NCBI GenBank assembly: GCA_013153475.1
Contig: JAADEJ010000017.1
Location: forward strand, 1 to 56,640
Direction: 5' to 3'
Origin: Campylobacterota bacterium
GTDB taxonomy: Bacteria; Campylobacterota; Campylobacteria; Campylobacterales; Hydrogenimonadaceae
DNA length: 56,640 nt
Both the position numbers and the translations under genes were made by a program. The notes under the pieces were generated by a model. That model saw only the letters and a list, made by a program, of their open reading frames with translations, was not told where the DNA came from and did no database searches. Below are positions 37,859 through 47,767 of this stretch, piece by piece. Numbering within the stretch: the stretch's first letter is position 1; each line of letters starts with the position of its first letter.

Positions 37859-39658
37859 ATGTGTGGAATTGTCGGATATATCGGGAAACGGAACATCAAG
37901 CGGTGGTTGATCGACGGTTTGCGGGAACTGGAGTACCGCGGGTACGATTCAGCCGGAATCGCCGTTATGAAAGAGGGGGAGATCCACGCCTACAAAGCGG
38001 TGGGCAAACTGGTCAATCTGGAAGAGAAGACCAAAGGGTTCGAGCCGGAGGGACCGGGCGCGGGGATTGGCCATACCCGTTGGGCCACCCACGGCAAACC
38101 GACGGAATTGAACGCCCACCCCCATATGGGCGAGTACAGTTACGTGGTGCACAACGGCATCATTGAAAACTACCGTCAGATCAAAGAGGAACTGGAAGCG
38201 GAGGGTGTGGCCTTTTTGAGCCAGACCGATACGGAGGTGATTGTCCACCTCTTTGAGAAGATGACCAAAACGCATGAGGAACCCTATGCGGCTTTTAAAG
38301 CGACCATTGCCCGGCTGGAAGGGGCTTATGCCGTTTTGCTCATGAGTAAAAAAGCGCCCCAAACCATCTTTTTCGCCCGCAAAGGCTCTCCCATGATCAT
38401 CGGTAAAAACGCCGGGGGAGAGATCTTTTTCGCTTCTTCCGACGCGCCGCTCATTGGGGAGGCGACGGAGGTGGCCTATATGGAAGAGGGGACGGTGGGA
38501 TACGCTTCACCGGAGAAGATTTATGCCGAACCCGACGCTTTGCAGTTCGTGCCTTTGGCCGGTGACAAACTGACGGCCCAAAAGGGTGGCTACCGCTTCT
38601 TTATGGAAAAGGAGATCTACGAACAGCCCAACGTCATCGGCGATACGATGATCGGCCGGGTGCTGGATGAGGGTGTGGCGTTTGAGGAGCTTGGCGGCGA
38701 CTTTTTAGAAGGCCTCACCCGCATCAAAATCTGCGCCTGCGGTACCAGTTACCACGCGGCGTTGACGGGGAGCTATCTTTTTGAGCGTCAGGCCAAAATG
38801 GCGGTCAATGTGGAGATCGCCAGCGAGTTTCGTTACAAAGAGCCGCTTTTGACGGACGATACCCTTTTTGTGGTGATCAGCCAAAGCGGTGAGACCGCCG
38901 ATACGCTGGAGGCTTTGCGGATGGCCAAAGCGGCCGGACTCAAAACCCTGGCCATCTGTAACGTGGACAACTCCTCCATTGTGCGCATGGCTGACGCCAC
39001 CATTCTCACCCGCGCGGGCATTGAAAAAGGGGTGGCCAGCACCAAGGCGTTCGCGACGCAGGTGATGGTGCTTTGGATGCTGAGCCTCTTTTTCGCCCAA
39101 AAACGCGGCACCATAAATGCTGAGGGCGCCCGGCGTGAAGTGGAGGCGATGGACAGGGTACCGACCGTTTTGAAAGAGGCGTTGACGGTGCACGAGAAGT
39201 GTAAGCGCCTCTCCAAGCGCTACCTGCACGGCCACGGCTTCTTCTTTATCGGCCGTGACATCTTCTTCCCGCTGGCGCTGGAGGGGGCCCTTAAACTCAA
39301 AGAGATCAGCTACCTGCACGCTGAAGGGTATCCCGCCGGCGAGATGAAACACGGGCCCATCGCCCTGGCCGACGCGGAGCTCTTTACCGTGGCCCTGATG
39401 CCCCAAACCCTGCTCTATGACAAGATCAAAAGCAATGTCGAAGAGCTTAGCGCCAGGGATTCGACCATTCTGGCCATCTCCCCGCTTCCTTTCGATCTGG
39501 CCGACGACTTTGTGCTGACCCACGCGCATGATCATCCGATGTTGGAGTTTTTCGAGATGATGGTGGTGGAGCAGTTGTTGGCGATGGAGGTCTCCATCCG
39601 CCTGGGTAATGACGTGGATATGCCCCGAAACCTCGCCAAAAGTGTCACCGTTGAGTAG
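37859..39658 (+). CDS. glmS: Glutamine--fructose-6-phosphate aminotransferase (isomerizing)
   Basis: Makes glucosamine-6-phosphate from fructose-6-phosphate and glutamine, the entry to peptidoglycan and lipopolysaccharide sugars. The 599-residue protein starts MCGIVGYIGKRN with the catalytic N-terminal cysteine. It has LEYRGYDSAGIAV and GHTRWATHG in the glutaminase domain, two SIS domains (CACGTSYHAAL, SQSGETADTLEAL, GRDIFFPLALEGALKLKE) and the C-terminal PRNLAKSVTVE. No glmS ribozyme is expected or seen; only 2 bases separate it from mnmE. Confidence 0.97.
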   Translation: MCGIVGYIGKRNIKRWLIDGLRELEYRGYDSAGIAVMKEGEIHAYKAVGKLVNLEEKTKGFEPEGPGAGIGHTRWATHGKPTELNAHPHMGEYSYVVHNGIIENYRQIKEELEAEGVAFLSQTDTEVIVHLFEKMTKTHEEPYAAFKATIARLEGAYAVLLMSKKAPQTIFFARKGSPMIIGKNAGGEIFFASSDAPLIGEATEVAYMEEGTVGYASPEKIYAEPDALQFVPLAGDKLTAQKGGYRFFMEKEIYEQPNVIGDTMIGRVLDEGVAFEELGGDFLEGLTRIKICACGTSYHAALTGSYLFERQAKMAVNVEIASEFRYKEPLLTDDTLFVVISQSGETADTLEALRMAKAAGLKTLAICNVDNSSIVRMADATILTRAGIEKGVASTKAFATQVMVLWMLSLFFAQKRGTINAEGARREVEAMDRVPTVLKEALTVHEKCKRLSKRYLHGHGFFFIGRDIFFPLALEGALKLKEISYLHAEGYPAGEMKHGPIALADAELFTVALMPQTLLYDKIKSNVEELSARDSTILAISPLPFDLADDFVLTHAHDHPMLEFFEMMVVEQLLAMEVSIRLGNDVDMPRNLAKSVTVE

Positions 39659-40264
39659 CCGGGTTATCATTCCGATCCTGGCCGCGGCGGCCATGCTGGT
39701 ACTGTGGCGCCTGGCCTCCAAAACGCCGCCGGCGATCAGTTTTGACAAGCAGGGGATGGTGTTGCGAAACGGCACGTGCCAAACCCTCATTCCCGTCAAA
39801 CGCCTGGAGCGTCAGGATACGCAGGCGGATGTTGTAAGCATTAGCCGGCACTTTGCCACCCTTTATGACGGGGAGGTGGTGGTAGACGAGAAGATCACCC
39901 TGCCGGCCAACAACTATTTCGACAAAGCCGTCGAGGCGGTGGTGGCGGAAGTGTTTGATCTAAAAAACCAAAAAACGACGGCCCAAAACGGTAAAATGGC
40001 CCTGTTTGAGGGAGAACGTGACGGCGAGCCGTTTGCCGTACTGGCGATTTTCAAAGGCAAAAGCGATCTGGAACTGCTCTATCCGCTTCCAAACGGGCTT
40101 AAAGGGCAGGTGGTCGATTGTCTGATTGAGAAGAAGAGAGCCAAAGAGGCGACGGTGGTCAACCGTGTGGTGGAAGAGGGCGGGGCGTCGTCGACGCGCC
40201 CGAAACTTTCTCATTGGGACGACAAGCTCTTTTCGTTGGGCTATATCGTCAACAAGGATATGTG

Positions 40265-40265
<1 letters not shown>
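39651..40265 (+). CDS. Membrane-anchored protein of unknown function downstream of glmS
   Basis: A 204-residue protein. The probable start, TTG 39651, overlaps the glmS stop by 8 bases and directly opens an N-terminal membrane anchor (SSRVIIPILAAAAMLVLWRLA). The rest, about 175 residues, should lie in the periplasm and is mixed alpha and beta with no motif I recognise; one Cys (GTCQTLIPV) and one near QVVDCLIEKK might pair. A longer reading from 39609 would place 14 residues over the glmS end and is less likely. It is probably co-transcribed with glmS. Function unknown. Confidence 0.68.
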
Positions 40266-40693
<428 letters not shown>

Positions 40694-40698
40694 TTAAC

Positions 40699-40726
40699 TA
40701 TAATCGCATCAATTTCATCTCAAGGA
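40699..40726 (+). promoter_or_regulatory. -10 box and ribosome site of purL
   Basis: A perfect TATAAT lies at 40699-40704 and the ribosome site AAGGA at 40722-40726, 5 bases before ATG. No clear -35 box; the upstream part is T-rich, which is usual for promoters in this phylum. Confidence 0.6.
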
Positions 40727-40731
40727 TACCC

Positions 40732-42942
40732 ATGCAACAGGATCTGGCCGAACTTCTCAAAGCCCACAAGCTGAGTCACGAGGATTACGAGCATATCAAA
40801 CAGATTCTCGGTCGCGAGCCCAATCTCGTCGAGATCGGGATTTTCAGTGCCATGTGGAGTGAGCACTGCAGTTATAAATCGAGCAAGAAGTATTTGCGGG
40901 GCTTTCCTACCGAGGCCCCGTGGGTGATCCAGGGACCCGGTGAGAACGCCGGGGTCATCGACATCGGTGACGGGTATGCGGCGGTCTTTAAAATGGAGAG
41001 CCACAACCACCCCAGTTTTATTGAGCCCTACCAGGGGGCGGCGACGGGCGTGGGCGGCATTTTGCGCGACGTCTTTACCATGGGGGCGCGCCCGGTGGCC
41101 AACCTAAACGCCCTGCGCTTCGGGCGTGTGCGCGGTAACGATGAGAGCGCGGCCTACCAGCGCCATCTCGTGCGCGGCGTTGTGGCGGGCATTGGCGGCT
41201 ACGGCAACTGCATGGGGGTGCCGACCGTGGGGGGCGAGACCTTCTTTGACGACAGCTATAACGGCAACATTCTGGTCAACGCCTTTACGCTGGGTATCGC
41301 CAAGGCCGACGAAATTTTTTACGGCAAAGCCGAAGGGGTGGGCAACCCGGTTATTTATGTGGGCTCCAAAACGGGCCGTGACGGCCTGGGCGGTGCGGTG
41401 ATGAGCTCTGACAGCTTCACCGAAGAGTCCAAGAGCCTGCGCCCCACGGTACAGGTGGGCGACCCCTTTACCGAAAAACTTCTGCTTGAAGCGTGCCTGG
41501 AGCTCTTTAAAACCGATTATGTCGTGGGTATTCAGGATATGGGCGCGGCGGGATTGACCTCCAGCTCCTTTGAGATGGCGGGGCGTAGCGGAAGCGGTAT
41601 GCGGATGGACCTGGACAGGGTGCCGATGCGAGAAGAAGGCATGACCCCTTATGAGTTGATGCTCTCCGAGTCGCAGGAGCGGATGCTCATTTGCGCCCGC
41701 AAGGGAACCGAAGAGAAGATTATCGAGATTTTCAAGAAGTGGGATCTTGATTGCGCCGTCATCGGCGAAGTGACCGATACGGGGCTGATGGAGCTCTACT
41801 GGTACGGCGAGAAAGTGGCCGAAGTGCCCGTCGATCCGGTGAGCGAAGAGGCGCCGGTGCTGGATCGTCCCGTGGCGCGGCCCAAATACCTGGATGAGAT
41901 CGCCAAGGTTGACATCGATGCGTTTGACCTTCCTTCCAACCAGGAGGCGTTTGAGACCATTCTCAAAAGCATCGAGGTGGTGGACAAGGGGTGGGTTTAC
42001 ACCCAGTATGATTCGATGGTGCAGACCAATACCGTCAAAAAGGGCGGCGACCTGGACGGTTCGGTGATCCGCGTCAAAGAGAACGGCCGGGCCATCGCCA
42101 TGAGCAGTGACTGCAACCCCCGATACTGCTATATCGACCCCAAAGGGGGCGCGGCGGCGGCGGTGATGGAGTCGGGCCGCAACGTCGCCATGACGGGGGC
42201 GCGCCCGCTGGCCATTACCGATTGTCTGAACTACGGCAATCCCGAGAATCCCGAAGTGATGTGGCAGTTTGCCCAGGGGTGCGAAGGGATCAAGGAGGCG
42301 TGTGCGGCGCTGAACACCCCCGTTACCGGCGGTAATGTCTCTCTTTACAACGAGACCAACGGCGTGAGCGTCTTCCCCACGCCTACCATCGGTATGGTCG
42401 GGGTCAATGACGATCAGCACAAGGTGCTCCCTTCGGCTTTTCAGGAAGAAGGCGACGTACTGCTGCTGATCGGCGAGACCGAAAAAGAGTTTGGCGGCAG
42501 TATCTATCTAAAAGAGCTCTTCAAAGTCACCGGCGGCAAACTGCCCGCCATCGATTATGACAAAGAGCTGGCCCTGTGGGACCTGGTAATCGAGGCCAAC
42601 AAACAAGGACTCCTCAAAGCGGCCAAGGACCTGAACGTGGGCGGCCTGGCCATCGCCGCGGCGAAGATGGCGGCCGTGGGCGGCATGGGCGCCAAGATTG
42701 AAGCCGATGTGGGTGAGAGTGTCAATGTGTTTAGCGAAAGCTTCTCACGGGCCCTGCTGGAGGTGGCGCCCGAAAATGTCGACGCCGTGGCGCAGATGGC
42801 CAAGGAGCGGGGTCTGGCTTGTCAAAAGGTTGGTACCATCGGCGGTGATCGACTGCGTGTCAACGATATTTCCGTCTCGCTTGAAACCCTGAACGACACC
42901 TATTTCAACACATTCCGCCGCATTATCGAACAGGATATCTGA
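40732..42942 (+). CDS. purL: Phosphoribosylformylglycinamidine synthase subunit PurL
   Basis: Catalytic subunit of FGAM synthase in purine synthesis, using ATP and ammonia supplied by PurQ. At 736 residues it is the short PurL form, in agreement with the separate purS and purQ genes at 22.4-23.4 kb. Motifs include [45 protein letters not shown], the MGVPTVGGE loop, [16 protein letters not shown], and the second half repeat with [17 protein letters not shown] and [14 protein letters not shown]. It has its own promoter and a terminator-like hairpin. Confidence 0.97.
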   Translation: MQQDLAELLKAHKLSHEDYEHIKQILGREPNLVEIGIFSAMWSEHCSYKSSKKYLRGFPTEAPWVIQGPGENAGVIDIGDGYAAVFKMESHNHPSFIEPYQGAATGVGGILRDVFTMGARPVANLNALRFGRVRGNDESAAYQRHLVRGVVAGIGGYGNCMGVPTVGGETFFDDSYNGNILVNAFTLGIAKADEIFYGKAEGVGNPVIYVGSKTGRDGLGGAVMSSDSFTEESKSLRPTVQVGDPFTEKLLLEACLELFKTDYVVGIQDMGAAGLTSSSFEMAGRSGSGMRMDLDRVPMREEGMTPYELMLSESQERMLICARKGTEEKIIEIFKKWDLDCAVIGEVTDTGLMELYWYGEKVAEVPVDPVSEEAPVLDRPVARPKYLDEIAKVDIDAFDLPSNQEAFETILKSIEVVDKGWVYTQYDSMVQTNTVKKGGDLDGSVIRVKENGRAIAMSSDCNPRYCYIDPKGGAAAAVMESGRNVAMTGARPLAITDCLNYGNPENPEVMWQFAQGCEGIKEACAALNTPVTGGNVSLYNETNGVSVFPTPTIGMVGVNDDQHKVLPSAFQEEGDVLLLIGETEKEFGGSIYLKELFKVTGGKLPAIDYDKELALWDLVIEANKQGLLKAAKDLNVGGLAIAAAKMAAVGGMGAKIEADVGESVNVFSESFSRALLEVAPENVDAVAQMAKERGLACQKVGTIGGDRLRVNDISVSLETLNDTYFNTFRRIIEQDI

Positions 42943-42954
42943 TTTCTTCTTTCC

Positions 42955-42977
42955 GGCCCTGTGAGGGGCCAGGTTTC
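42955..42977 (+). terminator. Terminator-like hairpin after purL
   Basis: GGCCC (42955-42959) pairs with GGGCC (42966-42970), followed by AGGTTTCTCC. It starts 12 bases after the purL stop. Confidence 0.45.
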
Positions 42978-43072
42978 TCCAATTTTTCATAAAAAACCAC
43001 CGTTTTTGACCGCCTTCCCTCTTTTTTGTTTTAATTCATGAATAAAATTTAAAATAACCATAAAATTTTTAA

Positions 43073-43108
43073 CATTTAAGATTTGTATAAGAGAAATGCA
43101 TTTAAGAT
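43073..43108 (+). repeat. Two direct copies of CATTTAAGAT
   Basis: CATTTAAGAT occurs at 43073-43082 and 43099-43108, 26 bases apart, in the AT-rich leader before the hemerythrin-like gene. A TATAAG -10-like box at 43086-43091 lies between the copies. A regulator binding either side of a promoter would fit, but chance repeats are possible in such AT-rich DNA. Confidence 0.45.
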
Positions 43109-43156
43109 GGTTAATAGTTATTGACAAACAGTTTTGTTTAAGTGAAAGGGGTAAGC

Positions 43157-43603
43157 ATGTTTGGATGGTTCAAAAGCGATCCCACGGCACGGAAAAAAGA
43201 GGTGAAGCGCTGGAAAAAGGAGCATGCGGAGTTGGCCGGTATGCTTGAGAAAATCAACAACGCCTATGAGCGCGGTAACGACGCGCAGGTACGATTGTTG
43301 CTCAAAGAGTTCGGTACGAAAGTGGTGGAGCATCTTTTGTCGGAGGATACGGTCTTTTACGAGATTCAGCGCTCAGCCAATGAGAAAGATCCCGGATATG
43401 CGGATACCATGGCGATGATTGCCGAGTTTCGAGAGAGTTTTGGCGGCGCCAAAGCTTTTGTGATGAAGTTTCTCTCCAAGTATACCGCACCCGACGCCAA
43501 GTATGACAGAGAGTTTAAAGAGGCGTTCGATACGGTGGTAAAAGCGCTTTCAGAGCGTATTATGTTTGAAGAGTCGCAGTATTACGCGGTGATCAACCAC
43601 TGA
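43157..43603 (+). CDS. Hemerythrin-like (HHE-type) helical protein with missing ligands
   Basis: A 148-residue soluble, all-helical protein. The spacing of KEHAEL and VVEHLLSEDTVFY follows the first half of an HHE/hemerythrin-like bundle, where His and Glu bind a di-iron site. In the second half the expected histidines are replaced: the third helix reads MIAEFRESFGGAK and the fourth LSERIMFEESQYY (Arg where His is usual), though the EE pair is kept. It may therefore bind metal differently or not at all. ATG 43157 has AAAGGGG 5 bases upstream; an in-frame GTG at 43142 lies before that site. It stands alone after purL. Confidence 0.65.
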   Translation: MFGWFKSDPTARKKEVKRWKKEHAELAGMLEKINNAYERGNDAQVRLLLKEFGTKVVEHLLSEDTVFYEIQRSANEKDPGYADTMAMIAEFRESFGGAKAFVMKFLSKYTAPDAKYDREFKEAFDTVVKALSERIMFEESQYYAVINH

Positions 43604-43616
43604 TCCCAAGGGATCA
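43601..43616. other. Palindrome covering two convergent stop codons
   Basis: A perfect 16-base inverted repeat, TGATCCCA followed by its mirror AGGGATCA less the shared centre, contains the TGA of the hemerythrin-like gene at one end and the TGA of the outer-membrane protein gene (minus strand) at the other. No T tract follows on either side. Confidence 0.5.
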
Positions 43617-44330
43617 GAAGTCGTAGACAATGGCCACTTTGGAGGTGGTATCGGTATTGTCTTTGCCTTCGACCGGGGTATTGTCATATTTGACTTCAAA
43701 CCCGATTTTTAGAGAGAAGTTGTCTATGAGGGCTGTTTTAAGCGCGATACGAAAAACCGTTTCGTAGTTGTCGGATTCTTCCAGATCCTCCAGAAAATTG
43801 AGTTCGGAGACCACGCCGGTTTTTTCGGTAAAGTGGTATTCGTGATTGAGCCCCAGTTTGAAATAGTGGTTATCCTCGTCTGTCCCGGTTGTCAGGTTGG
43901 CGTAGCGGTACTGGTAACCGGCCCGGCCTTTGAATAACTGTTTGTCGTTTTTGATAAAGATATATCCCATGCCGGCGCCGCCGTTGTACTGCTGCTCATA
44001 TCCGTCAAAGACATTGCGCAAGGCACCGGCTTCAGCGTAGCTGTACCATCGCTCGGAGTAGTGATGATTGACAAGAAGATGGGCACGGTAGCGTTCGGCG
44101 TTTTTCTCTCCATCCTGCTCTCCGTAATGGGCATCGGCCCGAAAGAGGCTGTCGGTCTGTTCCGTCCACTGATAGGTGTGGCTGTAAAGCCCGCTGAAAG
44201 TCTGGCTGTCCGAGTTGCCGGAAGTACCGATGTAGCCCAGTTCGATATGTTGCTTGAATGTACCGGGTGCGGGATCTGCGGCCAGAAGAAGTGAAGCGGC
44301 CGCGAAAGTCGCAAGAAGGGATTTTTTCAT
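43614..44330 (-). CDS. DUF481-type outer-membrane beta-barrel protein
   Basis: A 238-residue exported protein. It has a signal peptide (MKKSLLATFAAASLLLAA) and a repeating beta-strand pattern typical of the DUF481 salt-induced outer-membrane proteins: HIELGYIGTSGNSDSQTFSG near the start, then RYRAHLLVNHHYSERWYSYAEAG, GAGMGYIFIKND and a C-terminal ending VAIVYDF with final phenylalanine. ATG 44330 has AGGAG about 9 bases upstream; the in-frame ATG at 44396 would put 22 non-signal residues first. The function of the family is not established. Confidence 0.85.
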   Translation of the reverse strand: MKKSLLATFAAASLLLAADPAPGTFKQHIELGYIGTSGNSDSQTFSGLYSHTYQWTEQTDSLFRADAHYGEQDGEKNAERYRAHLLVNHHYSERWYSYAEAGALRNVFDGYEQQYNGGAGMGYIFIKNDKQLFKGRAGYQYRYANLTTGTDEDNHYFKLGLNHEYHFTEKTGVVSELNFLEDLEESDNYETVFRIALKTALIDNFSLKIGFEVKYDNTPVEGKDNTDTTSKVAIVYDF

Positions 44331-44456
44331 ATTTTTTGACTCCTGATGTGAAATTTGATCACGGGTTTTATGCAAAAAGTGTTCCATTCGCTTCAAACTT
44401 GTTTTAAAAGAGTCTGATTATAATGCGCCATCACGATCGCCCAAGGAGAGCGCCCT

Positions 44457-46523
44457 ATGCCTCTGTCACGTCTGAATCCCGAGCAGCTTGCCGCCGCGAA
44501 AGCCCCGTTTGGGCATAACCTGGTTATCGCTTCGGCCGGAACGGGGAAAACCTCCACGATCGTGGGGCGGATTGCCCATCTGCTCGCTTCGGGTATTCGG
44601 CCGGAAGAGATTTTGCTGCTCACCTTCACCAACAAGGCGGCGGCGGAGATGGTGGAGCGGATAGCGGGCTATTTTGACCGTCAGACGGCCTCGCGCATCG
44701 AGGCGGGTACCTTTCACGCGGTGAGTTACCGACGACTCAAAGCCCTTCGTGAAAACGTGGTGTTGAAACAACCCATGGAACTGAGAACCCTCTTTCGCTC
44801 CATCTATGACAAACGCCAGTTTCACCGGCTCTCTTTGGATGGGCAACCCCTTTCGGCCAATTTTCTTTATGATGCCTATAGCCTCTGGCAAAACGCCTCA
44901 AATGAGGATTTTGTTATGTGGCTTAACGATCGGCACGAGGGGCAGGCGGTTTTTGGCGACATTTACCTGGATATTATCGAGGAGTTTCAAAAGACCAAAG
45001 AGGCCTACGGGTTTGTCGATTTTAACGATCTTTTGATTTTGATGCGGGAGCATTTTAGGCGGAGTGATTCGCCTTTTAAAGAGGTGTTGGTGGATGAGTA
45101 CCAGGATACCAACGCCCTGCAGGGAAGCTGGATCGACGCGCTCGATCCGCCTTCTCTCTTTTGCGTGGGCGATTATGACCAGAGTATCTACGCCTTTAAC
45201 GGGGCCGATATCCATATTATCGCGGGTTTTACCGAACGCTACCCCGACGCCCGGGTCTTTACACTGAGCAAAAATTATCGCTCCACCGCCCCGATTCTCT
45301 CTTTGGCCAACCGGGTGATCGAATACAATGAACGTATTTATCCCAAGAAACTGGAAGTGGTAAGAGAGGGAAGGGCGGAGCCGCCGAGGCTTTTGATGTT
45401 TGAGACCCTGATGCAGCAGTATGAGCAGATTGCGCAGATGATACGCCGCTCCACCGTGCCCCACGCCGAGATCGCCGTGATCTTTCGCAACAACGCCTCT
45501 GCCGACGGTATTGAGGCGATGCTAAGAGAGCAGGGGATTGCCTGTCGACGAAAAGGGGGACGAAGCTTTTTTGACGCCAAGGAGGTGAAGGCGGCGCTGG
45601 ATCTGGCGACGTTGACGGTCAATCCCAAGGATATGATGGCTTTTATCCATATTTTCGAGTATGCGCCCGGCGTGGGGAGTGCCACGGCCAAAGAGCTTTT
45701 TGAGGGGCTGACGGCCCTGGGACACGGCGATATGCTGGAAGGTCTGATGCGACCGGACGGGAGTATAAACCCGTTTAAGGCTCGAAAGGTCAATTATCAG
45801 TTGGGACTCTTTGACCATCCCCAGTATGTGGGATCGGTCTCCCGTTTTGCCCATTTGGGGCTTGAAGAGAGTTTTCTGGCCCATCCCATTCTCAAACATC
45901 CCGCTCTCAATGCGGAGGGGGTACGCTTTTTGTACGCCTTTTACCGTCTGATGCACGGCCTTCGGGTCAAAAAGCAGCCGCTAAGCATGATGCGGGAGAT
46001 TCTCGCTTCCAAGGTGTACGATACCGTGATACAGCAGTTGGCCAGAAAACGGTCGACGCTCAAAAACGGAGAAATAGATGAAACTCTCAAGGAGCAGGCG
46101 CTTGAGCGGATTCGCAGAAAAGGGAGATTGCTAAACCAGCTTGCCGGCGCCTATACCGGCATGGAGCGTTTTATCAACGCCATGGTGCTGGGCGGGGCGG
46201 AGCTGAGTGAAGGGGAGGGGGTCAATCTTTTGACGGTACACGCCTCCAAAGGGCTGGAGTTTGAGGAAGTCTATGTGATTGATTTGATGGATGGGCGTTT
46301 TCCCAACCGAAAACTGGCCAGTCGCGCCGGACTTATTGAAGAGGAACGTCGTCTTTTTTACGTGGCGGTAACCCGGGCCAAAAGCCGTCTTTATTTGAGT
46401 TTCGCCAAGGAAGATCGTTTCAAAGATGTCACGTTTGTGCCGTCGCAGTTTCTTTATGAAGCGGGGTTGTTGAAGAAAGATGAGACCTACGAGAGGCTAA
46501 AGAGCCTCTCGCTACCCGATTAG
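44457..46523 (+). CDS. UvrD/Rep-family ATP-dependent DNA helicase
   Basis: A 688-residue superfamily 1A helicase that unwinds DNA with 3'-5' polarity in repair or replication restart. All motifs are visible: LNPEQLAAAKAPFGHNLVIA, Walker A ASAGTGKTSTIVG, LTFTNKAAAEMVERI, VDEYQDTNALQG, GDYDQSIYAFNGAD, LSKNYRST, LLTVHASKGLEFEEVYVIDL and LFYVAVTRAKSRLYLSF. Length and motif spacing fit Rep/PcrA/UvrD. Which of these it replaces cannot be decided by reading. Its stop overlaps the stop of the convergent MshG-like gene by 4 bases. Confidence 0.93.
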   Translation: MPLSRLNPEQLAAAKAPFGHNLVIASAGTGKTSTIVGRIAHLLASGIRPEEILLLTFTNKAAAEMVERIAGYFDRQTASRIEAGTFHAVSYRRLKALRENVVLKQPMELRTLFRSIYDKRQFHRLSLDGQPLSANFLYDAYSLWQNASNEDFVMWLNDRHEGQAVFGDIYLDIIEEFQKTKEAYGFVDFNDLLILMREHFRRSDSPFKEVLVDEYQDTNALQGSWIDALDPPSLFCVGDYDQSIYAFNGADIHIIAGFTERYPDARVFTLSKNYRSTAPILSLANRVIEYNERIYPKKLEVVREGRAEPPRLLMFETLMQQYEQIAQMIRRSTVPHAEIAVIFRNNASADGIEAMLREQGIACRRKGGRSFFDAKEVKAALDLATLTVNPKDMMAFIHIFEYAPGVGSATAKELFEGLTALGHGDMLEGLMRPDGSINPFKARKVNYQLGLFDHPQYVGSVSRFAHLGLEESFLAHPILKHPALNAEGVRFLYAFYRLMHGLRVKKQPLSMMREILASKVYDTVIQQLARKRSTLKNGEIDETLKEQALERIRRKGRLLNQLAGAYTGMERFINAMVLGGAELSEGEGVNLLTVHASKGLEFEEVYVIDLMDGRFPNRKLASRAGLIEEERRLFYVAVTRAKSRLYLSFAKEDRFKDVTFVPSQFLYEAGLLKKDETYERLKSLSLPD

Positions 46524-47767
46524 TGGGCGCCTTTGACGGCGCGGGCAAGATCCCACATGGGCATGAAGATACCCAGTGCCAACAGAAGGACCATGGCAGC
46601 CAGAAAGGCGAGCATAATGGGTTCGATATAGGCGGACATATTGTCCAGAATGTTGTTGAAGCGCATACGGTAGTAGTCGGTGACTTTGTACATCATGGCA
46701 TCGAGCTGACCACTGGTCTCGCCGGCGCTGATCATCTGGATAATCATGCTCTCGAACAGGTCGGTGTCTTTGAAAGCATCAGTCAGGGTGACACCCCGTG
46801 ATACGCTTACTTTCACGCCCTCGAGCCGTTCCCGCAATACTGCGTTGTCGATCATGTCGGTGGCGGTATCGAGCGCTTCGGCGACGGGAATACCGGAGTG
46901 AATCAGCTCCGTAAAGACCAAAGAGAAGCGCTGCAGGGTCGCGAAGTAGATGATATCTTTGATCAGATAGATTTTGAGTAACAGTTTGTCTACCTGATAT
47001 TTGAATTTCGGATTGGTTCGGTAAAAGTAGACGACGGCCGCGATGGAACCGATGAGTCCCATCAGAATGAGCAGACCGTAGTGGGAGAGGGCGTACTCCA
47101 ATCCCAGCAGAATTTTGGTCGGCAGGGGCAGTTCGGCGTGGAAACTCTCGAAAATCGCCTTGAACTTGGGAACGACGACGGTAATGAGAATGGTAAAGGC
47201 CGCTGCCATGGCGGTCATGGTGATCAGGGGATAGCGCATGGCCTTCTTGAATTTGGCGATATTTTCCTGCACCTCTTCGAGAATATCGGCCAGACTGCCC
47301 AGGGAGTCGGCCATATTACCGGTGCGCTCACCCAGCTCCACCATGGCCAGCGTAATGCCGCCCAGCTCGTTTTTGTACTGTTTGAAAGTATCAGAGAGGT
47401 TCAAACCGGCGTTGATGTTGTCCACCGCCTGTTGCAAAATCTCTTTGAGTTTTTTGTCTTCGGTGGCTTTGACGATCTCTTTGAGTGAGTCATGCACGGA
47501 GATGCCGGCGTTGGTCATGACCGACATCTGCCGTACCGCGACAATGAGCTGTTTGAGAGAGACCTTCTTGCCGGTAAAGTTGTTGAGGAATTTCTGGATC
47601 AGCTCTTTGATCATCTCGTCCGCGGGCGCGGCCACCTCTTTGACCCGGACGAGTGTCCCTTTGTGGGACTGCTTGAACTTCTTGATCGCATCCTCTTTGG
47701 AGTGGGCCTTGAGCACCACCGTGAGTTTGGCGTTTTTCTGCCTGAATGAAAACTGATAATACTTCAT
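46520..47767 (-). CDS. MshG/GspF/PilC-type inner-membrane platform protein
   Basis: A 415-residue polytopic protein of the type II secretion/type IV pilus F family, the inner-membrane base on which the ATPase acts. It has two T2SSF repeats (VRQMSVMTNAGISVHDSLKEI and LQRFSLVFTELIHSGIPVAEAL), membrane segments near 185-215, 235-260 and a final one (PIMLAFLAAMVLLLALGIFMPMW). It is the last gene of the operon. In the MSHA order this is the MshG place. No minor or major pilin gene follows; the next gene is the convergent helicase. Start overlaps the ATPase stop by 4 bases. Confidence 0.9.
   Translation of the reverse strand: MKYYQFSFRQKNAKLTVVLKAHSKEDAIKKFKQSHKGTLVRVKEVAAPADEMIKELIQKFLNNFTGKKVSLKQLIVAVRQMSVMTNAGISVHDSLKEIVKATEDKKLKEILQQAVDNINAGLNLSDTFKQYKNELGGITLAMVELGERTGNMADSLGSLADILEEVQENIAKFKKAMRYPLITMTAMAAAFTILITVVVPKFKAIFESFHAELPLPTKILLGLEYALSHYGLLILMGLIGSIAAVVYFYRTNPKFKYQVDKLLLKIYLIKDIIYFATLQRFSLVFTELIHSGIPVAEALDTATDMIDNAVLRERLEGVKVSVSRGVTLTDAFKDTDLFESMIIQMISAGETSGQLDAMMYKVTDYYRMRFNNILDNMSAYIEPIMLAFLAAMVLLLALGIFMPMWDLARAVKGAH

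Noticed and set aside
43121-43126. TTGACA as a -35 box before the hemerythrin-like gene
   Set aside because: A matching -10 box would fall on the ribosome-binding site, so it cannot work for this gene.
42943-43156. A small RNA or tRNA in the gap after purL
   Set aside because: The gap is AT-rich with one short hairpin and no cloverleaf or promoter-plus-terminator pair.
46527-46542. GCGCC/GGCGC hairpin just after the helicase stop
   Set aside because: It lies in the coding end of the MshG-like gene and has no T tract, so it is not convincing as a terminator.
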